The notes: a model not told the origin generated them from the sequence alone. Counted from the first letter of the stretch, positions 23,896 through 35,520 are shown. The stretch is 64,000 nucleotides of DNA from Carya illinoinensis (GCF_018687715.1 NC_056761.1:15829501-15893500); one strand, 5' to 3'. A program made the numbers and translations.

Positions 23896-24199
23896 AATAT
23901 AAAGAAAAATGCTATTTGCACACGCCGAAGGGGACACGCCGTGTACACGGGTCGAGGTGGCATTAATGAAACGGTGCGCAGCACTAGTTCTCCGAAATTG
24001 ATCGATAGACCTTCGTTGCCTTTCCCCCCTTCAGAATTGCTTCTTCATTCTTTCCCCCTTAAGATGAGATTAGGGCACAGCTGCAGATTGAACACAACAG
24101 GTAATCCATTTCATCTCCTTCTTCTCTCTTCTAAAACTGGCTTCATGTTCTTCTAATATTTTTGGGTCAAACCTGCAGCACTCACTTTTGGTAGCCACG
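23896..24199. other. Unassigned sequence with a TIR-like end and two splice-like sites
   Basis: Opens with CACACGCCGAAGGGGACACG, CCGTGTACACGG and AGGTGGCA, a motif order that recurs in the inverted repeats around the aquaporin fragment at 34.3-35.1 kb. It then has a short frame with ATG 24064 and a donor-like ACAG|GTAATC. The frame would close at a TAG just after the solo LTR target site. It may be a transposon end carrying a gene fragment; no function assigned. Confidence 0.35.
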
Positions 24200-24204
24200 G
24201 AACA

Positions 24205-26268
24205 TGTGACGCCCCCAAATCCCCATGCACGGACACGGGGAAATCGAGACGTCCGGATGATGACAACCCGGGTCACCACCCTATCGACGAGTGCCAAGTG
24301 TGTGCAAAAGCAACATATGTGCACGAAGAAACACGCAGCGGATAACGAAAGTCATATAACTAAGTACCAGAATTTTCTTAACGTAATACAAGCTGTTTAA
24401 AACATACATAAATAAAATATTACAAAACACGAATATAGTTTTAGACCAAACTATAAAGCATAATATTAGCAACCCGGCGGAGCCGCATCCTCAGGCTCAG
24501 CCTCCTCCTCCTCATCCTCGAATCCTGCACCAAAATTTACGGAACCAAAAAGGTACCGCAGGTAAGCAAAACCCAAACACCACCAGATAAAAACATATAG
24601 AACTCAAACAATATGCATGAAGTGATGCCAATGCGCAAAACCCATAAAACATAATTTTCCACACACGCCAAAAATCCCATTTGGCCCAAAAACACATCTT
24701 TTTCAAAAACCACGCCAAAAGTCACATTTGGCCTCTATAACCGTCTCAAACCAAAATCCATTTTATCCGTATGCGCCATGACCTCCCCTAGGGGTCATCC
24801 GCACACCCTCGCTCCAGTGCCACACCGCAGAGTACCACCACGCATGTGACACCTAACGAGCGATGCCCAGTTCCACGCCCCGCGTGTTAGTAGCCAAGCA
24901 TCCTCTAGCCCTCGCCAGCGAAGGGCCACGGAGTCGACGCGTAGAGCGATGCCTGGTTCCGCGCCCAGCGCGTTCGTAGCCAAGCAACCCCTAGCCCCCG
25001 CTCCCGTCGTCGCCTAGCGACAACCCAGGGGACATCACTCAGTTTATTCCGCTCCCGAGTGACCAGAGGAGCTCCACCGGGATAATACCCCATCCCGGCT
25101 TGGGGTCGTGATACACACGCACCCGTAAGTCCACTTACGCCAATAAACAGGTTTTTCTCAATTAAACAAAAACACATGTGCATGCACCATGTAATGCCAT
25201 ATCAATGCACAAAAATAACCAACCAACATATATCAATAAAATGAGCAACTTCGTCCTCCATCCATCCGACCCCCGAACTCCTCGGACTCCGTCCGGAATC
25301 AACCAACCAGCAGATAAAATAATTGAAAGAGCAATATATATTTAAATCTGAAAATAGGGTTTGGAAAATACTTACAGCGCTATATGGTATTTTTAGAAAG
25401 TTTGCGGCGTTGCAAATGGCGGAGAAAAAGCAACGTAACAGTGAAAATTCACTGTGGTCGTGGGTTGTAAAATACCCACTTTTGAACGGGGACAAACCAA
25501 GGCTTGGGATTGATAGGGAATGGCCTAAGGATGATTATGAAGCTATTGGAAGTGGTGGTTGGCCGTGGGTGGCGGCGGAAATGGAGGTTAAAGGCCGGAT
25601 TTCCCAAAATGGAAAGCTAGCTCGTGGGAGCTGTTTCAGTGACTATTGGAGGTCAAAAATGGGTGGGTTAGGACGGCAAGGGACCGGTGATGAAGTGGTG
25701 AAGAAATGGTGGCCGGAGGTGGAGCGACGGCGGTGGATCGGAGCAAAAACCGTGGGAGCTTTGATGGCATTTTCCGGCCAAACGGCTGGCCGGATGGGGT
25801 TGGGATTTGGTGGGGAGGTGCGCCGGAGGGAGGGGGTTCGAACGGTGGGGGCGGTGTGCCGCACAGCGGCCGGACGGCGGTGGGTCGGGGGTTTGGGTGG
25901 TTTACGGCGTGGGTGAGGAGAGAGAGGGAGAGAGCCGATCGGGAGGAGAAGGAGGAAGAAAAAGAAAAGAAAGAAAAAAGAGAAAAAGAAAAAGAAAGAA
26001 GAAAAAGAAAAGAGAAAAAGGAAAAAAGGAAAAAGGGAAAAAGAGATATAGGAAAAAGATGAGGTCTAATCCTCATTCCAGGAAAACAAAACAAATCCGC
26101 CAAAACGAGATTAAAAACAGTAAAACGACTAAAAGAAATAAAACACAACATCAAATAAATATAAAAAAACAATTTTAAAACGCAATAAATTAAAATAAAT
26201 AAAATAATATATTAATTAAAATAAAAACAACCCTTCAGCGAAAATACACGCGAAAGCGGGTCATGACA
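24205..26268. mobile_element. Solo LTR, 2064 bp
   Basis: Starts TGTGACGCCC and ends GGGTCATGACA, flanked by an exact 5-bp target-site duplication GAACA (24200-24204 and 26269-26273). There is no internal region, PBS or PPT, so it is what remains after recombination between two LTRs of one element. The centre (about 25550-25920) is GC-rich and gives long but meaningless frames. No protein allows assignment to gypsy or copia, though the length favours Ty3/gypsy. Confidence 0.88.
25916..26058. repeat. Purine-rich (GAAA)n tract in the solo LTR
   Basis: About 140 bases almost entirely A and G. Explains the Lys/Glu/Arg-rich frame on + and the Ser/Phe-rich frame on -. Confidence 0.8.
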
Positions 26269-26396
26269 GAACAAATTAGGGTTCAGCATCAAGCTTCCCC
26301 ACAAACGACCATGAAGACAGGTTACTCTTCCCTTGAGTTTTTCTCATATTCGAACTCTTGGAAAATAGTTCTCTTATTTTTGTAGTGAATCGATTA

Positions 26397-26612
26397 CAAT
26401 AGATTTGGAAATGCCGAATGCCCAAAATATACATGCATAAAAATTGTAACCAATTTTGGAAATTGGAAACCCTAACTCGAAATCTCTTATATTAGAGATG
26501 TTTCTTCAACAATAGATTTGGAAATGCCCAAATTGTTGATAATATACAAGCATACAAATCGGAAGCGATTTTGAAATTTGGAAACCCTAACCCTAAATGT
26601 CTTATATTTGTA
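26397..26612. repeat. Diverged tandem duplication, unit about 110 bp
   Basis: Two units start CAATAGATTTGGAAATGCC (26397 and 26510) and end GGAAACCCTAA...TCTTATATT. They differ by many small changes. The CCCTAACCCTAA at 26584 belongs to this repeat and is not a telomere array. Confidence 0.6.
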
Positions 26613-27183
26613 GTGTTTGTAGAACAAAAGGGGACACAGGCAGCACTTATGCCGTAGAACCCTTTCTCAGCTTTCACTATCTATTTTTAACCCCATCATC
26701 CATTTTATGATCTCAATCTTCATCCCCCATATCTATTTGAATTCTGCAATTAAGTAAGTTTTAATTTAGATTTTATAGACCACACATGAAGTTTTGATTT
26801 AGATTTTATAGACTACATGAAGTTTCAAAACCTCAATGTGCATCTACCAATAATTTATCTCCCAAGTAAATCACCATTCTGGCGATTCCATTTATACTCG
26901 TGTACACATCTATTTGATACCTGCAATGACTTGACTTCTGAGTCATCAACTAAACAGCTTCCCTTCTTCTCTGCCTGAAAATCAAGAGCCACCTTCAATA
27001 GAACAATACAACAAAATGTGTTCATTGTGTAAATAATTAAAAATCAATAAACATATGACATCATTTACTTTATATACATTATTTTAAATGCTTTGACTGA
27101 ACTACCTCATTGATTTTGGGTTCATCCAAGCACTTATTGCCAACAGAATGCTTATTTGAGAAATTGGATTTGCTGGGCTTTTA
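26613..27183. other. Intergenic sequence without recognised features
   Basis: AT-rich. A short direct repeat of GATTTAGATTTTATAGAC-like sequence near 26763 and 26795 is the only structure noticed. Confidence 0.35.
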
Positions 27184-27543
27184 CTACCAAAGTGCTTTTT
27201 CGAGATGGTTTGGGTTGGGTATCAGGCAGTATTCCCTTGTGTATGAAATGAGATCAGTAGTTAACCCCCTTTCGACAAGAATATTGAAAAACCACCAGGC
27301 CCTTTTCATATCTCCAGCCTGACAAAGTGCAGCTATGACTTTATTGTACATTATTTTGCTAGGTTCTACATTCAACGACAACATTGTCTCAAGCAATGCA
27401 ATAGCTTCATCATTATCACTTTCGAAACAAAGGTTACTGAGTAGTTTGAAGCAAGAGCCTTTTCTAATCAGAACTCCTTGCTTTGTCACCTTAACAAAAA
27501 GTTTATAGGCCTTGCTTGTACAATTTAAAATCCCTGACCTCAT
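27184..27543 (-). pseudogene. PPR protein fragment
   Basis: Piece of a P-class pentatricopeptide-repeat protein, an organelle RNA-binding family. About three 35-residue repeats can be read: LFVKVTKQGVLIRKGSCFKL, ALLETMLSLNVEPSKIMYNK and WWFFNILVERGLTTDLISYT. The frame starts and stops inside the repeat series and has no N-terminal targeting region. Full proteins usually have 10 or more repeats, so this is a fragment, either a relic gene or a captured piece. No neighbouring exons were found. Confidence 0.75.
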
Positions 27544-27768
27544 GCACTGTAATTTGTCATGCTTTGAAGACTCTTTTTATTTTTGGATGTATGAGTACTA
27601 TAATACAAGTTATTGCTTGATCATCTAACTTCTTCTTTCCTTCTTTTTTGAAAGTTAAACAATTACTTAGAAATATCTTCATAATTTCATTATTTTAACA
27701 ATTAATCAGTGTTCTATTTTTCTGCCCAAATTTTTCGTGGCATTGGATTAATATAAGAATATGTGATC

Positions 27769-28305
27769 ATCCACAACGACGTCCTCTACCTCTTTTGCCA
27801 AACGAACTCTGGGTCATCCATTATGTTTTTGTGAGATTGAAGCCCAAATGAGATACTCAAATACAAAAAAAAATCCAGGCCGAGCCTTCTTAAGTTGTCC
27901 AAAGTACAACAAAGAGGTAACTATATTCATTTTTAGTTAAATTATTAATATTACATGCATCTAAATTTTTTGCAAAAAATCTGTATTCATTCACAGGGAT
28001 TTCCGTATTGTAAGTATTTCAAGTGGGTAGAGGGTGATGAATACGTGGCATTGGATCGTTCAGAAACTTAGAATGAAGTATTAAGAAAGGAGAAAGAGCT
28101 GAAGAAACTAATCAACAACTTTGAAAACATCATTATTGAGTTGCGAGATGAGATAAATTTAGTATTGTCCAATAGAAATGAGGAGTTACTGAAGGAGTTG
28201 GTGACTGTTGTATGTGAAGCTGAAATAAGACGTTCACGCACATTACTCCGTGTGTTTTGGACTTTTGCTTTTATTGTAGCATATTACTTGATAGTACATA
28301 GGTAA
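27769..28305 (+). pseudogene. GRF-zinc-finger protein with C-terminal membrane segment
   Basis: Two exons on +. Exon 1 ends at 27916 before a GTAACT donor and encodes PLCFCEIEAQMRYSNTKKNP then GRAFLSCPKY. Exon 2 starts at 27997 after TTCACAG and encodes PYCKYFKWVEGDEY. Together they give the C-x-C ... NPGR-F-x-C ... C-x-x-F-x-W pattern of zf-GRF, a nucleic-acid-binding finger. A coiled-coil-like stretch and a hydrophobic tail (VFWTFAFIVAYYLIV) follow, as in many short plant GRF proteins. A TAG at 28069-28071 breaks exon 2, and a TGA follows the likely ATG at 27761. It points towards the FAR1-type gene at 29394-32310; whether they belong to one element is unknown. Confidence 0.7.
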
Positions 28306-29393
28306 TTTCATATTAGTGTTAGAGACCCGTGGCTGCTGTGGTTATGTAATGTTATTTACTAGTTAGTTTTAATTGTCAACCATGTAGATTGCAACTACCT
28401 AACAGGATTGGAACCATCCTAATTTTGTATTGTATTTCCCGTTGTACATGGAAATGCCGTAACTGTTATGGAGAATTTTGTTATGAAGTAGCTGTTTCAT
28501 TATGGCTCTGATGGGCCTAACTTTGACTTGTGGCTATCTTGACGTGGGGGTAGAGGCACAAAATAAATTTCATATAACTTTGGGTTTTCTTGGCTAATTT
28601 AAGTAACTCACCAAGCATGGCTTCACTAAGCCTTTAATTGATCCAAAACTCATAAAACTCCAGGTGCATATCCAGGTGAAATTAGAACCCGTGCACCATC
28701 AAGGCACTCGAGGAGCAGAATTTTTAACAACATAATGTCCAGAAATACACTCTGTCAATCAATATACACCAATAAAAGAGGCTATTTTGACTTGACCTTC
28801 TAAGACCAGCAAAAACATCAATATACATAGGCATTTTTCCTGATTTCTTGGAACGTGACTGTATTTCTAGATTTGGGAATAATTTCCACCAAGGTCCATT
28901 TTGTGAACCCGACCTTGCTTATAATCACTATGTGTAAATTTCCATTATTTACGTAATATCAAAAACATACAAAAATACAGTCATCACTATATAACTCCAT
29001 CATTTACTTAGTATAAGACTAATTTATTCGATCAATATAATTTTTCCCTAACAAAACATACAAATATATGGCTGCACCATATATTCAACATCATTAACTT
29101 AGTATCAAATAACATTAAACAAATTGCATTTCCATCACTACTTCTAGAGAAATGTTTCACATACAAATTGTTCTTCACTCTTCGGCCATTTTTAATGTCA
29201 TTACATACACCTCATGCCACAAACTAAATCATTGCTTCGGCCCTACATGGGCAAGCTGACCAACAAAGATAGATGAAATAGAACATTGGAACCGTACCTA
29301 CAAAAAAAAAATCCGTGGTTTTGGTAATTATTCTTAAGAGAAATAATGTGTTATTTAATTATTTTCTCACCCCAATCCAACATGTCACTGAGG
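28306..29393. other. Noncoding sequence between convergent GRF and FAR1-type genes
   Basis: About 1.1 kb, AT-rich, no ORF. Probably the 3' UTRs of both genes and possibly the left end of a Mutator-like element, but no terminal inverted repeat was identified. Confidence 0.35.
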
Positions 29394-32310
29394 CTACACC
29401 GGTTGTGATTCATCCACCGCAACCGGTTGTGATCCATCCAACCCAAAGTGCATCTGCAAGGAGTAGTATGAAAATCTTAGTGTAATGTCAATATTAGACT
29501 AAGAATAAAATTCTAAAATAGTACGCTTTCTTGACTCCCGATCAATGATTCTTGTCACTGGGTTCCACTAATGTCAACAACTGGACTGTCTTCAATAGGC
29601 TGGTGATAACATCACAAACATAATAATTCTTCTCGATTACTTACAATCCAACAATAACCACACATAGTGAGGCTTACGAAATTTTGTTACCTGCATCAAT
29701 CCAACATTGGATTTATCTTCCTCTGACGGGCCAAATAAATTCCTACACGTGTTCAGCATAGGTGTATCTCCTCCATCTCTCTAACATACAAATGTAACAT
29801 AACACATTGAATTGAGTATGCATTAATAACATATAAAACCGCATAAGATACAGGCCTGTTTTGTTAACTAGCTTATAGAATGACCTGTTTATGTTTCCCC
29901 TTGACTGTTGCATTCTTCGCCTTCGTTTTAACTTTCCGCATCTCTTTTTCCATTATCGATGCTCCCCTTAGAGATGGTGGTCTACCTTTCCCTCTTACTA
30001 CTAGTGGACTGAGTACTTTCTGTGAACCCGCACATGTAGTTATCTCCAGTATTGAAGGAATAACATTGAAACCCGTGCATGTTCTAGATGGAGGTTCTTG
30101 GTTCTCACTATATAACTCAATCATTGCATGCAACTTCTGTAATGCATCCTCAGTATGTTTTTTTGAACTAGCTGCGCGAGTAATCATCTTATAACAGATA
30201 TTCAATAGATTAGAATATCTGTTACCATCTTCTCGCTGACCCCCTGCGTCATAGCTGCTGTCGATTAATGTGTAGCTCCTCTTAATATCCTTCTTCCATC
30301 TATCCAAAATATATTGATTCGGCAAAACTTTTATACCATTACATTTAAATACAACCAATATATGCCTGCATAATATACCCCTCATCTGAAATAGCCCACA
30401 CGAACACTTTGCAGCTGTATCCACATCACTAAAGTCCACTGAATATGTAACTTAGTGAATTCTTCCACATGAACTTCATCCTCTACAAGGTACGTCTTTA
30501 CACCACCATCTCTCTTAAGTAACTCTGGAGCCAAATCTATAAGACATTGCAGTTCTCTCTGAACTTCCCTGAATTTTGCATTCGTGTAACATTCTTGAAA
30601 CTTCTTTTCAATCAGAGATCTAGATATGCAAGGAATAGTGACGCTGAAGGAGTGAAAGTCAGAGCTATTTTCATTCTCAATTTTTTTCTTCAAGGTGTTG
30701 TCAAACTGATCAACAAACTCTTTCAAGTTTGTCTTAGCGTGAACATAACCATCAAAAAAAGCATTCATGCTTTCACTCTGCTGCGTTGTACTGATCCCCG
30801 CCCAAAATGAATCTTTCAAGAATGCCGGTACCCAATGCTCACGCTCAGTGTATAAAGTTTGCAGCCAAGCATTCTTCTCCAAGTTGTAAGTGGTGATTAA
30901 ATGCTCCCAATAGCTTTCAAATTCTTCAACATTTTGGGAATCATACACACATTTCATCAGGGCACTCTTCATCCCACTTTTATAGGCAGAATAGGAGGAA
31001 AGCTTCTTAGGGAATTTTTTCAGTATATGTCACAAACAAAATCGATGTCGACTTTTTGGGAAGACAATAGCAATAGCATTCTTCATTGCTCTGTCCTGAT
31101 CTGTGATAATAGCTCTAAGAGCTATACCATCCATACACTATAACCAAGTCTTGAATAACCACACAAACGTTGCTGTATCCTCACTGGATATCAATCCTGC
31201 TCCCAAAAGAATTGACTGGCCGTGGTGGTTTACACCAACAAATGGTGCAAATGGCATCCCATATCTATTTGTCAGATATGTGGTGTCGAATGTAACCACG
31301 TCACTGAAATCTTCATAGGCTGCCCTACTACGAGGGTCTGCCCAGAAGACATTCTTCAACCTCCCATTGTCATCTAGATCCATCGACGCAAAAAAGCCAG
31401 GATTTTTGTATTGCATCCGTAAAAAATATTCTTGAAGCGCTCCAGCACCACCAGCACCAAGCCTTAGATGTCTTGCCTTATCAATGTAATTCTGACAATC
31501 CTTTTCCAAAAACGGGAGGTTTTCGAAACCTCCCATGCCAACGACAAGAGATCTGAAGCTCTTATTCATTCGGATACCAGCCAGATCATTTGTATCTAAG
31601 ACTCTTTTTATGGAATCACTAACTTCTCGATTACATCGAAAGAAGTAGGATTTTTTTGGACTGAGGTTGTGGTTATGAATGTTATTAACCGTTGTCAATT
31701 GAAACTTTCCATCAACTTTTAAGACATTAATCTTCGCCTTACACTCAGTCTTTCCTGTCGGACGTGGCCTGGCAACATTCAACGTCCTATTATGGGCCTT
31801 CCCACCCTGGGCACAACTGAGGGTGATTAGTCCCATCATATCCCTTCTCAGTCCTTCTTGTCATCACCCCAAATCCAATACTCTTAGCATACTGCTTATA
31901 ATAAGTCATTACTTCTTCAAAGGAATTAAACTCCATCTTCGACTTGGGCTCTAAAATCGTGTCACCACCAATTTCATCATCTAATTGAGATGTCTCGCCA
32001 ATTCCATCCTCAGTTTCCATAGAATCTGGTCTTTCTTTGTTGCATTCTTCAACTCTAGCGGAGGTAGATGGGAACTCAGTTTCCCTACATCCCGATGTTT
32101 CTGCTACATCACCTCTTTCGCTCGCGGCAGATCCAGTAGTCATAACAGGAGTTGGGTAACCATCATTGTGCTAGAAGAATAAGAAAAATATTTAAAAAAA
32201 ATATGACATTAATCTTAAAAGGATAACCAAAAATTTACAAAAATTCAAGAATACAATTGTATCACCTCTTGAATATTGCATGGATATTGGTAGCCATCTG
32301 GCTGTTGCAT
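29394..32310 (-). pseudogene. FAR1/FRS-type Mutator-like transposase gene, five exons
   Basis: Member of the FAR1/FHY3 (FRS) family, plant proteins derived from Mutator-like transposases. Exons on -, all phase 0: 32310-32266, 32170-29885, 29780-29691, 29599-29525 and 29453-29394. Domains in exon 2: FAR1 DNA-binding region (FNSFEEVMTYYKQYAKSIGF, GKAHNRTLNVARPRPTGKTE), MULE transposase core (FWADPRSRAAYEDFSDVVTF, DTTYLTNRYGMPFAPFVGVN, ITDQDRAMKNAI), and SWIM zinc finger (CSCGLFQMRGILCRHILVVF). Exons 3-5 give a short acidic, Gln-rich tail. Defects: frameshift near 31810-31835 in the FAR1 domain, TAG at 31138-31140, TGA at 31030-31032 where the family has Trp, a frameshift near 30440, and TGA in exon 4. 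Either a domesticated-type FRS pseudogene or a decayed MULE; no element ends were found. Confidence 0.82.
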
Positions 32311-34237
32311 TACAGCTGGTGACTACGTAGGAAATTCTCCAAAGAAACCGTGCATGTGCATGTAATTTCTGAAGCTTAGAGAAGTTGATGGTATGCCCTG
32401 CACATGTTATTACAATGTGTTATTCATGTGGAAATCCATGGATATCAAGCCAACATAGTCCAACAAACTTTTATAAAATATAACACACCGTGGTTGGGCG
32501 ATTTGGGCTAGATGGTATTAGCCGAGATGAGTGTTCTTCCCCTTTTTCCATAATGAGAAGATATGAACTGTATAATTCAACAAAAGTATATAAAACTTGC
32601 CTTACAAGTACTACATCTTGAAGGAAAACTCTAAAATAAACACAACTGAACTATAGAAGGGCAAATTAGTCATAATTAAAAGCAAACAAATAATACCAAT
32701 TAATTGATCTACTCCCACAAAAGTAATTAAATTTTGCAAATAAATGGTGTCACGTTGGCCACGTAAATCTTGGAAAGAAATAGAGAAATAATTTTATTAC
32801 TTATTATTTTTATACATTATACTTGTTCGTATTTCGTTATTTTTAAATTAATTAAATTTTTTTATTCATCATTTATATACTATATTCACTTTTAAAAAAT
32901 AAAAAAAATATGTATAATTTGTAGTATAAAAGTAACTACTAGAATTTGTATGCGAAGGAAAAAAAAAAAAAAACCTACTAGAATTTGTACAGAGAAAAAC
33001 TAAAAACAAAACAAAAAAGTTCACTCTGGTATAACAATTTTGCATATACTGGACCAGACTCATCAAGAAAGAAAACCCCAACATCATTAAAGGCCAAATC
33101 TAAAATTGCAAAAGAGTCTCTTGAAGCAAAACTTCTTGAACTCCAGAAAAGATAAAGCTGGTCGACAGGCTCAATGGAGACAAAGAAAGAAGAATAAGGG
33201 CATGCTGAAGGGCAACACACAGAGCAACAATAATGGAGAAGATTTAAGGCTAAATTCTCGAGAAGAAGGCAAAGAGCAGAATATCATAGACGAAGAGCAT
33301 AAAAATAAGAGCAATCAACCTAAAAGGAACCAAAAGCCAATCATTGATTTGGGAAAGCACAAACAAAGAAGGATAAATGGAGGAAAATTGGGCAACCCAA
33401 CAATACCGATTAGCCAAAACATACACCAGAAAAAATAACAAGAAAGCACCTCTAAGAGGTTAACTACATTTGTCTAATCCCACGCACTGAACAACCCATT
33501 TTTTCAAATAAATTACATCCTAAGTAGCGAATTGTTCACAATAGAAATTTCAACTTTATACTATGTTTAGCTGTCAAAAAAAAAAAAAAATTAAAACATC
33601 CATTATTCATCAGTTTTAATAGGTACACGGAATAAATTTCCAATGTCAAGAAGCTCACAAGAAAGTGAGATACATTTCGATGTAAGATATAAATTGGTAT
33701 GAAAACTATCATCAATAAACCAAAAGACCAACAGGAAAAAAAAAGGAAATCTGAAATAAGAAGATAATAGACCAAATGTTTTCACGCAGTAGATGAATTC
33801 TTTTCAACATTATAAAAAAAAATTAACATTTGAATATTTGGAATGTTGGATTAGAGAAGCATGTGGTAGAGGCAGATGGGGAAAGGAAATGCCAATCTTG
33901 AGGGGAGGAGGAACAAATCTGATAGAAGACCCAACATTCAAAAGCGTTTATATGAAAATCTACTGGGATTTGAAGAAATTCAAAAGCAGAGGAAGAATAA
34001 ACACTACATGCACAATGTAGTGGCTTCAGATTCGACGACGACAGGAGTGTGGTTGCTGGGTAGGAGAACTGGTTTGTGCGGTCGCAAGATGTTTTCTACC
34101 AATTCTGGGAGCTGAAATGGGTTTCTACCGATTCTTGGTTTGAAATGGGTTTCCCATGGCGTAATCGATTTCTATTTTTTTTAATAATATATCGGAGCGA
34201 TTCCGCAATGGGTACCCAGCAGCGGGTACCTGTAGCA
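32311..34237. other. Intergenic sequence upstream of the FAR1-type gene
   Basis: AT-rich, with several poly(A) runs. The + frame at 33106-33438 is Lys/Asn/Gln-rich and resembles no family I know. No repeat or gene is supported here; the first few hundred bases are presumably the FAR1-type promoter. Confidence 0.35.
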
Positions 34238-34300
34238 GTTCTGAAATATATATAGAGGCTCCGTCTTTCACGATGAGGTGTAAAAAATATATCAGTTCTT
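34238..34300. repeat. Copy A of a short dispersed repeat
   Basis: AATATATATAGAGGCTCCGT followed by CTTTCACGATGAGGTGTAAA. Two further copies in the same orientation lie at 35078-35112 and 40158-40205; the latter two flank copia-2. Probably the terminal part of an unidentified element. Confidence 0.55.
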
Positions 34301-34302
34301 CT

Positions 34303-35072
34303 ACACACTGTCGCCCCATATAGACACCGTGCAGTCGGTGATGCCACATCAGCTGCTAGTTTTAAAAAAAAAAAAAATTGGAAAATGTACTAAAACGCAA
34401 TACCTGCAATTAGGAATTTCATTTTGGCATTTTTTCAAATAGCTTGTCTTTCTCTCTGGTTCTTCACGGTATCTAGAGCTTGGTAAGGCCAATGCCTACC
34501 TGGGTTCATCCCCTTCCCATATATTTATTTTTTCTTTCCCCTTCTCCACACTTTTTCTATGGAGTTGCCCGAAGCTTCACTCCCACCTGCATCGTCTGTC
34601 ATTAACCCACCTCCACCCACTTCATCCATTATCAACTCAACCTCTCATTTTGTCACTATTGATTCTTTACCATTGAAGGCCCAAGCGATCCCTTGGATCC
34701 CAAAATTTGCGCACTTATTTTTACCTAGGTCGATTGGCTTAACAACGCCCATCACCGTCAAAATCGTGATGTACAAAAACAGGAAGGTCTCCACGAACTC
34801 GGCAATCCCAGCCCTGTAAAAAGACCAAGAGCTCAGCTCCCCATGCTCAAACAGTGAGGAGAGAGAAGGAAGGGTGGTTTGGTCTTGCAGTGTGATTTGG
34901 GATGGAGGAGAGGGAAGGGTCTTACAGTCTTGTAGCATAGGTTTGAGGAGAGAGAGGGAAGGTCTTGCAGTGGGACAAATGAAAACCAAGAAAAACAAAA
35001 TGTAGTGATTTGTTTTTTTGCCAACTCAGCAACCGTTTACACGGCGCTTGAGGCAGGCGACTGTATTAAGTG
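34303..35072. mobile_element. Putative TIR element carrying an aquaporin fragment
   Basis: Left border ACACTGTCGCC...CACCGTGCAGTCGGT...GCCACATCAGC (34303-34353) and right border, read on -, ACAGTCGCC...CGCCGTGTAAACGGT...GAGTTGGCA (about 35021-35068) are imperfect inverted repeats sharing GTCGCC, CCGTG and CGGT blocks in the same order. Between them is a PIP aquaporin exon fragment and no transposase. Pack-type elements (Pack-MULE or similar) have this structure. Superfamily and target-site duplication were not established. Confidence 0.4.
34645..34848 (-). pseudogene. PIP2-type aquaporin fragment
   Basis: The - strand encodes [32 protein letters not shown] and [16 protein letters not shown], the N-terminal cytosolic end, first transmembrane helix and start of the second helix of a plasma-membrane intrinsic protein (water channel). 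The family reads WSFYRAxIAEFxATLLFLY and GILGIAWAFGGMIF. The match stops at GIAWAFNG, before the first NPA motif, and upstream residues in the same frame are unrelated. It is a part of exon 1 only, with no channel function possible. Identity as a PIP is confident; PIP2 rather than PIP1 is likely. Confidence 0.8.
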
Positions 35073-35077
35073 TTTTT

Positions 35078-35112
35078 CAAAATATATATAGAGGCTCTGT
35101 CTTTCTCGATGT
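35078..35112. repeat. Copy B of the short dispersed repeat
   Basis: AATATATATAGAGGCTCTGT followed by CTTTCTCGATG, interrupted by copia-2 directly afterwards. Confidence 0.55.
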
Positions 35113-35117
35113 ATATA

Positions 35118-35344
35118 TGTTGGAGTATTGCATCACATATAGATAATATGGAATTAAAATCCAATGTAGAAAAGGCTAAAATAGTCAATACAATATAGTT
35201 AGTTAATTCTGTTGCTTTACATTTTCAGTATAAATAGAGTGTAATAGCAGACTCGTTCATTACTTCTTTCATCAATACAATTTAGAATTCTTTTCCCTTT
35301 TCTCTGTTTTCAAGTTCTTCCTTCACTTGATCGAGTTCTTATCA
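35118..35344 (+). repeat. Copia-2 5' LTR
   Basis: Begins TGTTGGAGTATTG, ends GTTCTTATCA just before the PBS. A TATAAATAGA at about 35230 is a likely TATA box for element transcription. Confidence 0.9.
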
Positions 35345-35354
35345 TGGTATCAGA
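35345..35354 (+). promoter_or_regulatory. Copia-2 primer binding site
   Basis: TGGTATCAGA, initiator-methionine tRNA complement, immediately after the LTR. Confidence 0.9.
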
Positions 35355-35520
35355 TTAGAAATTCTGCACATTTCTCTTCTGGGATTCGATCCATCTTCTT
35401 TCTTCTCTGCATTACAAATTCCTCGAGAATTTGTAGTGTTCTCTGCATTACAAATTCCTCAAAAATTTGTAGTGATCTTTCTGCATTATTCGAAGATTGT
35501 GATTCTTGATCTTTCTTGAA

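Noticed and set aside
25323..26178. Several frames of 118-197 codons on both strands
   Set aside because: They lie inside a solo LTR, in a GC-rich core and a purine tract; the composition explains the lack of stops.
26584..26596. CCCTAACCCTAA, telomere-like
   Set aside because: Only two units, inside a diverged 110-bp tandem duplication; not an interstitial telomere array.
33106..33438. 110-codon Lys/Asn/Gln-rich frame on +
   Set aside because: Low-complexity composition in AT-rich DNA and no recognised family.
34559..34819. 86-codon Pro/Ser-rich frame on +
   Set aside because: Antisense shadow of the aquaporin fragment.
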